Below, in pieces: positions 58,156-64,000 of a DNA stretch of 64,000 nt (the stretch's first letter is position 1; every line of letters begins with the position of its first letter). Under the pieces are notes generated by a model, which was given only the letters and a program-made list of their open reading frames with translations, did not search any database and had not been told where the DNA came from. Origin of the DNA: Dictyobacter aurantiacus (GTDB lineage: Bacteria; Chloroflexota; Ktedonobacteria; Ktedonobacterales; Ktedonobacteraceae); contig NZ_BIFQ01000001.1 of NCBI RefSeq assembly GCF_003967515.1, forward strand, positions 2,294,001-2,358,000. The letters are read 5' to 3'. The position numbers were made by a program, and so were the translations under genes.

Positions 58156-61120
58156 GGCGCAGGGTCATGGCCATCGAGGGACTGGAGACGATGCGTACCA
58201 TCATTCCCAGCGCCAGGATACAGATGGCCACCAGCAGGGCCAGGCCGATCCCCAGCAACGTTGGAACAATGATCTGGATCGGCGGGATGTTCTGCGCGAA
58301 GAAGAATTCATCGCTGGTGAGCTGCTGCCCTGGCGCGCTGGTAAAGAGCAGCGCCGGTACCACCATCCACGAGAGCAGGGCACCAAACAGCACGCCCAGG
58401 ATAATGGCGGTGGCATAGACGATGCTCTGCTCCCAGGTCAGGGTACTGGCGATGTTGCGCGGCGAGGCTCCCAGGGCGCGCAGGAGCGCGAAGTTCGTCA
58501 GCCGATCACGGGCGCTGAGCCACGACGCCACCAGGTTACCAATCAAGATCAGCAGCAGGGCGACCGCTGGCCCCAGGGCCAGAATCCCCATCACCTCCAG
58601 GTAGAGCGGCTCTTTATGCAGTGTATCGACCATCTGCCTGCGATCGCTCATGTTCGCGGTCTGAGCCTGTAGCGTGGCGCGAATCTCCTGCAGGTCAGCG
58701 GCATTATCGCTGCTGCGCAGCCAGATGGTCGATAGCTGAAATGAGGGACCACCATTCTTATTGAGCTGCGCGTTATAGATCGCTCCATAGCTCTTCGCAT
58801 CTACCAGCACGCCAACAGGCGTGGTCTGTGTCGGTATCTGCTGCACCATGGCCATTACCTTGAAATAGAAGGGCGTATCGCTGTTAGCTGGATCGGTCAG
58901 GGTAAACTTATCCCCTATCTTCAGCGGATACTTCTGCTCAAACGACTGATCTACAATGGCCGGGATCTCTTTTCTACTGATAGCGTCCGCCCGTTTGGCG
59001 CTCAATTGCTGCATCAACGCAGTCAGAGGCTGATTGCTATTATCAGCAGGCCACTCGGCCGCCTGCGCATAGCTGTCAGCGTCAACGGCCAGCAGGTTGA
59101 TCCCTCCCTGCTGCTCACCCAGTTGCATCGAGCTATGAGCACCGATAGTCACTCCACGGACACCCGCGAGATGCTGGTATGGGGCCAGTGTCCGGGAAAG
59201 CGTGTCCAGGGTCGCGTTCGAGGCCAGCGTCACCTTGAAGTCGGCGCCCACCGTATGCAGGGCGACGTCATTGGCCCGCTGCACCTGTGAGGCGTAAAAA
59301 ATCAGGGCAAACATCGAAAAGGCGGTAGCCAGTGAGAGCAACATGGTCATGCGTACCGATTGACGCGGTGAGCGCGATAGCTGCGCCAGCGCCACCATCG
59401 AAGACGCGCCGCGACTACGCCTGGTAGCCAGCCAGGAGCCGAGCCGCAAGAGCGAGGGGAAGAAGCGCAAAAAGACCAGGATGGCCGCCAGGATGGTACA
59501 GACGGTACGTGCCAGCACCAGTGGCGAGAGCAGGACCAGGCGCAATTTGGCATCTAGCGCGTTGGTATTGGTCAGATAGGTTGAGATAAGATAGCCAACC
59601 AGCATTAAAACGATGGTCATGATATCCAGGTTCATGCGCAGCCAGAATGGGCTCCGGGTCGCGCGACTGGATTCGCGCCGGATCGCCAGCACATCCAGCG
59701 AGGTCATATGGTTGATGGCAAACACCAGCACAACTACGACCACCAGCACCGTCACCAGCGCATAGCCGCTCACTGAGAGGAGCAAGGGCCACGGCTCGCG
59801 CAAGACCTGGTCAATGACAGGATAATCCTGCGCCGGCAACAGCCAGCGTCCCAGCAGGCGACTCATCGGCAAGGCCAGCAGCGGACCCACGATTAAGGCG
59901 AGTAGCGCCAGACCACCTCCCTGCAGCAGGAGCGAGCCAAAGACCTGGCTGCGGCTGGCTCCCCGGCTGCGCAGGATAGCCAGCGCCGCCGCCTGTCGTT
60001 CAACCAGCAGATCTGTCATCAGCGAGACAAAGTAGAGCAGCAGCAGAAAGATCACCAGTATCAGACCCGTTGAGGGCAGTTGCGCGATCGCGATCTGATC
60101 CCGGTACTGACTTAAATTGTTCGTGGGTACGCTAGTCTGGATATTGTCGATGCCATACTGCTGGCTGAGCGTGTTATTGGTGCCGCCGGTACCCTGAAAG
60201 ACATTCAATGTTGTGAGCAGTGCATCCACCTGATTGCTTTGGATGGCATCAGGATTGAGGGCATAAAACCACGAGATGTGCACCGGGCTGGCAATAGTCG
60301 TAAGCAGGCTGCTATCGACGCTCTGGCTCGCCCCCGGTTTATCGTCTGGTGGAATAAGCTGTGATAGGGTAGAGATCAAGGTTTGATTGGCGGCCAGGGC
60401 ATAATAATTAATGCGCCTGTCGGAACTGTTTTTATCCGGACGAGAGGGGTTAAATGATATGCCACGCCAGTAAGGCGTATTTTCGGGCGACTGGACCACA
60501 CCCACCACCTTGAGCGGTAAAGAAAACTCTTTTAATAGCGCATAGTTGCGCGTGATATCAACCTCGACATGCAGGACCGATCCCAGTTGCACATGCAAAC
60601 TCTGCATGGTTGCTGGCGTGAACACAACTTCAACGGTCTGATCCCTGTCACCGGGGGCCCTGGCCACCGCCTGTGGCAGCCGTCCGCTTAACAGCTGTAT
60701 ATGCTGGCGCCCTGCTGCCAGATCGACCCCATTAAGGGTCAGATTATTACCAGTGATCTTAAACTGATCCTTTCCTGATGAGCCAACCAGCAGCGGCAAC
60801 GGGTCAGAAGACACCGAAAAGCGAGCCTGCCGCCGATCCTGATAGCGGCTCAGCAACGAACCGGCATTGCCCTCAATGATGTTGCCCGCCGCCTGGATGC
60901 GATCCAGAAAAGGACGAGTTGTCTGTCCCGCCACGGTAATATTCAGATTATTCTGGCTAGTTTTAAGCTCGCTGCGCAGACCCGCAGTCGCGGCGATCTG
61001 CGCGTAGATCGGTGCCACACAGACAAAGACGACCGCCGCCAGCACGCCCAGTCCCACAATACAGAGCAGCCACTTTGTTCTGCGCAATTGCCAGGCGGCC
61101 AATGTAAATACCGAAGACAT
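58142..61120 (-). CDS. Large FtsX-type ABC permease
   Basis: A 992-residue permease with two FtsX domains. The N-terminal helix (about 10-40) is followed by a large external domain (about 40-370), then four or more helices. A second external domain follows, and three helices lie at the C-terminus. The FtsX-type signature FALLRALGASPRNI is near the end. It is a paralogue of the next gene upstream and begins 18 bases after it, with AAGAGG six bases before the ATG at 61120. The ATPase is not in the window. The substrate is unknown; lipoprotein or lipid release is common in this class. Confidence 0.88.
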   Translation of the reverse strand: MSSVFTLAAWQLRRTKWLLCIVGLGVLAAVVFVCVAPIYAQIAATAGLRSELKTSQNNLNITVAGQTTRPFLDRIQAAGNIIEGNAGSLLSRYQDRRQARFSVSSDPLPLLVGSSGKDQFKITGNNLTLNGVDLAAGRQHIQLLSGRLPQAVARAPGDRDQTVEVVFTPATMQSLHVQLGSVLHVEVDITRNYALLKEFSLPLKVVGVVQSPENTPYWRGISFNPSRPDKNSSDRRINYYALAANQTLISTLSQLIPPDDKPGASQSVDSSLLTTIASPVHISWFYALNPDAIQSNQVDALLTTLNVFQGTGGTNNTLSQQYGIDNIQTSVPTNNLSQYRDQIAIAQLPSTGLILVIFLLLLYFVSLMTDLLVERQAAALAILRSRGASRSQVFGSLLLQGGGLALLALIVGPLLALPMSRLLGRWLLPAQDYPVIDQVLREPWPLLLSVSGYALVTVLVVVVVLVFAINHMTSLDVLAIRRESSRATRSPFWLRMNLDIMTIVLMLVGYLISTYLTNTNALDAKLRLVLLSPLVLARTVCTILAAILVFLRFFPSLLRLGSWLATRRSRGASSMVALAQLSRSPRQSVRMTMLLSLATAFSMFALIFYASQVQRANDVALHTVGADFKVTLASNATLDTLSRTLAPYQHLAGVRGVTIGAHSSMQLGEQQGGINLLAVDADSYAQAAEWPADNSNQPLTALMQQLSAKRADAISRKEIPAIVDQSFEQKYPLKIGDKFTLTDPANSDTPFYFKVMAMVQQIPTQTTPVGVLVDAKSYGAIYNAQLNKNGGPSFQLSTIWLRSSDNAADLQEIRATLQAQTANMSDRRQMVDTLHKEPLYLEVMGILALGPAVALLLILIGNLVASWLSARDRLTNFALLRALGASPRNIASTLTWEQSIVYATAIILGVLFGALLSWMVVPALLFTSAPGQQLTSDEFFFAQNIPPIQIIVPTLLGIGLALLVAICILALGMMVRIVSSPSMAMTLRLNED

Positions 61121-61137
61121 GCATGACCTCTTCCTAG

Positions 61138-64000
61138 TTAATCTTCGTTGATACGCAGGGTCCCGGCCAGGGACGGCCTGGAGATGACGCGCAGCATCAT
61201 ACTCAATGCCAGCACGCACACAACAATCAGGATAGCCAGTCCCACGCCCAGCAGGGTGGGCACGATGATCTGAACCGGTGGGATGCTCTGGGCCTGGTAG
61301 AATTGATCCAGGCTACTCTGCGCATTGGGCGCGCTGGTAAAGACCAGCGAGGGCACGGTCATCCAGGAGAGCACGGCGCCGAAGATCGCTCCCAACACGA
61401 TGGCGACGGCATAAACGATCGCCTGCTCCCAGGCCAGGATGCCGGCGATATTGCGTGGGGTCGCACCCAGAGCACGCATAATAGCAAAATTGACCAGTCG
61501 ATCGCGTGCCTGTAACCAGGAAGCGATCAGGCTTCCCAGCAGCACCAGCAGTAGCGCGACCAGCGGTCCCAGTGCCAGGATGCCAATCAACTGGATATAG
61601 AGTGGCTCGCGACGCAGGTTCTCGGTCAACTGACGTCGATCGTTGAAGGAGGCCAGCTGGAGCTGATCGCCTTTGAGCAATTCATGGCGAATCCGCGCCA
61701 GGTTGGTCGGATCATCCGTGGTGCGCAGCCAGATCTGATTGATGGGCAACGGCTGGCTGCCCACAGTATTCACGAGTTTATTGTAGAGCTTCTGATAGGA
61801 GCGCAGATCGACCAGCACGCTCCCAGGTGTTGAGACAGCGGGCAGATAGTTGATGATAGCGGCAACTTTAAACGGGACCAGGTTGGTGCCATCGGCGCTG
61901 GCCGAGAGGGAGAAATTGCTGCCTACACTGAGATGCTCATCGCTGGCCATAGCCTGATCGATCAGGGCGGGCACAAACTGGTCGTGATCCTCCGAGGTCC
62001 GTCCTCGCGCCAGCAGCCCCATCAATTCCGGCAAGGGCTGCGCCGCGTTATGCGCTGGCCAGTAGACCACGTTCTTATACGTATCGGTATCGACCGCCTG
62101 AAAATTGACATACGTCTGCTGCTGACCCAGATTGAGCTTATCGGCATAGCCGACCGTCACCCCCTGCACGCCCTGCAGGCGACTATAGGCATGAATCTGA
62201 TCAGTCATGGCCGTGGCATCCGGTTGATAAAAGAAGGTGCCAGAGAAATCAGCCCCGACGGTATTGGCGGCCTGGTCGCTGGCACGCTGGAACTGTGAGG
62301 CGGAAAAGACCAGCGCGAACAGCGCGAAGGCGGTGGCCAGAGCGAAAAGCAACGCCATACGCAACGATTGACGTGGTGCCCGCGCCAGCTGCGCCAGCGC
62401 CAGCACCGAGGAAACGCCCCGATTGCGCCGCGTCACCCAGCGCGAACCCCAATCCAGCAGATAGGGAAAGAAGCGTAGGAAGAGCAGCAGCGCCGCGATA
62501 ATCGTACAGACCGCCCGCGCCATGACCAGCGGCGACAGCAAGGTCAGGCGCAGTTGCGGGTCCAGTGTGCCCGAGTCGGTGAGATAGAAGGAGACACCAT
62601 AGCCGACGATCATGATGATGACCACGATCAGATCGAGCCGGAAGCGCAACCAGAGGGGCCTGCGCGTCGAGCGCCCCACCTCGCGTCTCAAGGACAGCAC
62701 ATCCAGCGCCGTCGCCTGATAGATGGCGATCATCAAGGCCAGCACCACCACGATCACGGTAAGCAGTCCCAGATCACCCACCAGCAGGATCGCGTGTTCC
62801 CAGTCGGACAACACCGTGCTGATAGCCGCGTAATCACTGGCAGGCAATTGCAGGTAGCCCAGCAAGGCGGTCACGGGAACGGTCAGGAGCAGTCCCACTA
62901 GCAACGCCAGCAAGCTTACCGCGATCCCCTGCACCAGCAGGGCACCAAAGACCTGACCGCGTGTCCCTCCACGGCTGCGCACAATGGCCAGCGCCGGCGC
63001 CTGCCGCTCCACCAGTAAGCTGGTGATCAACGTCACAAAATACAGCAAGAGGCTGAAGATCATGATCACCAGACTCAGCGCCGGAACTTGAGATACCGCC
63101 AACTGACCCTGATAGTTCGTCAGCGAGTCGATGGGAACGAATGTATGGATCTTCGTCAGACCATAGGCCAGCAACATACTATCCGTGGGATAGCGCCGAT
63201 ACTGAAATTCATGCAGCTGCAACAGCAACTCACCAAGCTGATCATTAGAAATAGCGTGCACATCCAGCGCATAATACCAGGTGATATTCAAGGGATCGAG
63301 CAGCGGATGTGAGGGTTGCTGGACGGGCGAAATATCATTGGATTGAAATTCTATTGCATTATGGCTCGGTATATCCTCCTGTGGGATGAAGCGCGCCAGG
63401 GTACTGATCAGCTCCTCATTGGAGACCACCGCCTTGTACGCAAAGGGACCAGCCGGACCCGAATTTGCAGAAAGGTTGGATTTCCCCAGGCTATCACCGT
63501 GCCAGAACGGATCCTTCCCATCCATATCACGAAAGATGCCGACAATCTTCAGTGGAACAACATGCCAGATAGCTTGCTGGCTATTCGCCGACCGCGCGGT
63601 CCCCACACGCGTATAGAGCTGCGAGGCCAGGGTCAGGTTCATAGAGCTGGCTGTATCAGCGCTGACGGCGATCTCAATTGTGCTATCAGAATCGGTATAC
63701 GCCTTGACACGCGTGTCTGGCAGCCTTCCCTGGAGCATCGTGACGTGCTTTCCCGCCTTCACCGCCTCAATATCGGTACCCTCCAGCGCTAGCTGATCCT
63801 GTAAAGCCTTGCTATCTTTAGCCAGGGGAGATTTTAAATATATCGGTAGGGTCGTAGCCTCGGTGACCATCTGCAGCTTGCCGTTATCTAGATGGGTGCG
63901 CACAAAAGATGGCATATACATGCTAAAGCTATCGGTCACAGGCGGCAGGCTATCCCAGGACGGGATATTGTCCTGACTAACAATAGAGATGCTGGCGTTG
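61138..64000 (-). CDS. Large FtsX-type ABC permease, 5' end outside the window
   Basis: At least 953 residues; the frame is open to the right window edge, so the N-terminal helix and the start are missing. It has the same plan as the downstream paralogue: a large external domain, four or five central helices, a second external domain and three terminal helices with FAIMRALGATPRNI. Shared stretches include the terminal LRINED/LRLNED and SLLVERQAPALAIVRSRG. The pair probably forms a heterodimeric exporter with an ATPase encoded upstream. Confidence 0.88.
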   Translation of the reverse strand, partial: NASISIVSQDNIPSWDSLPPVTDSFSMYMPSFVRTHLDNGKLQMVTEATTLPIYLKSPLAKDSKALQDQLALEGTDIEAVKAGKHVTMLQGRLPDTRVKAYTDSDSTIEIAVSADTASSMNLTLASQLYTRVGTARSANSQQAIWHVVPLKIVGIFRDMDGKDPFWHGDSLGKSNLSANSGPAGPFAYKAVVSNEELISTLARFIPQEDIPSHNAIEFQSNDISPVQQPSHPLLDPLNITWYYALDVHAISNDQLGELLLQLHEFQYRRYPTDSMLLAYGLTKIHTFVPIDSLTNYQGQLAVSQVPALSLVIMIFSLLLYFVTLITSLLVERQAPALAIVRSRGGTRGQVFGALLVQGIAVSLLALLVGLLLTVPVTALLGYLQLPASDYAAISTVLSDWEHAILLVGDLGLLTVIVVVLALMIAIYQATALDVLSLRREVGRSTRRPLWLRFRLDLIVVIIMIVGYGVSFYLTDSGTLDPQLRLTLLSPLVMARAVCTIIAALLLFLRFFPYLLDWGSRWVTRRNRGVSSVLALAQLARAPRQSLRMALLFALATAFALFALVFSASQFQRASDQAANTVGADFSGTFFYQPDATAMTDQIHAYSRLQGVQGVTVGYADKLNLGQQQTYVNFQAVDTDTYKNVVYWPAHNAAQPLPELMGLLARGRTSEDHDQFVPALIDQAMASDEHLSVGSNFSLSASADGTNLVPFKVAAIINYLPAVSTPGSVLVDLRSYQKLYNKLVNTVGSQPLPINQIWLRTTDDPTNLARIRHELLKGDQLQLASFNDRRQLTENLRREPLYIQLIGILALGPLVALLLVLLGSLIASWLQARDRLVNFAIMRALGATPRNIAGILAWEQAIVYAVAIVLGAIFGAVLSWMTVPSLVFTSAPNAQSSLDQFYQAQSIPPVQIIVPTLLGVGLAILIVVCVLALSMMLRVISRPSLAGTLRINED

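Overview
The window looks like a piece of chromosome from a Ktedonobacteria-like member of the Chloroflexota (an inference). The support is moderate GC content, a multi-FHA ABC exporter, AIM24, MEDS and FIST proteins, an HspR-type heat-shock operon, many two-component systems, and several genes whose closest relatives from memory are actinobacterial. Most of it is ordinary housekeeping and regulatory sequence. I see no prophage, insertion sequence, CRISPR array, rRNA or tRNA.

Layout. 1-1450: 5' part of rpoB behind a leader with a terminator-like hairpin. 2198-5540: a membrane protein, cysteine synthase, a receiver-only regulator and an Rrf2 regulator. 5941-8028: an OmpR-type two-component pair. 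8189-12373: a zinc dehydrogenase with a long disordered tail, then a membrane-anchored GH3 (NagZ-like) enzyme. 12400-14466: hspR, dnaJ and grpE behind a promoter overlapped by a HAIR-like operator, without dnaK. 14658-17709: scpA, an HD protein, an M50 protease and an MBL hydrolase. 18083-26226: YihY, then an envelope block of LprG-like lipoprotein, P55-like MFS exporter, DUF4097-like protein and triple-FHA ABC exporter. 26319-28581: a drug-type MFS pump and a divergent ArsR regulator. 28720-31837: coaBC, a coiled-coil protein and a zinc-ribbon AIM24 protein. 31967-33519: a tight Nudix/membrane/MEDS operon. 33917-37235: sensor kinase, KdpE-type regulator and a UroD-like methyltransferase. 37381-48296: trmD, ftsK, RNase J, a tail-anchored protein, phospholipase D and CCA-adding enzyme. 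48876-57295: ppk, a LarA homologue, a secreted protein, a FIST protein, oligoendopeptidase F and a disordered protein. 57628-64000: a Nudix hydrolase and two tandem giant FtsX-type permeases, the second cut by the window edge.

The most unusual feature is not a protein. At least twelve long, perfect inverted repeats (arms 24-39 bp, usually a 3-5 nt loop flanked by GCGC-like cores) sit at the 3' ends of genes. Each has its own arm sequence. Some arms contain the stop codon of the adjacent gene. Several carry tandem direct copies of an arm or a related array, including a run of sixteen 25-bp units at 42000-42396. The arms are not copies of one element, so ordinary transposition does not explain them. 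They may be RNA 3'-end structures, or products of recurrent inverted duplication at gene ends.

The second main observation is that homologues of two mycobacterial lipid-export systems (LprG/Rv1410c and Rv1747) lie next to each other at 19257-26226. All functional calls rest on reading motifs by eye; no database search was run.
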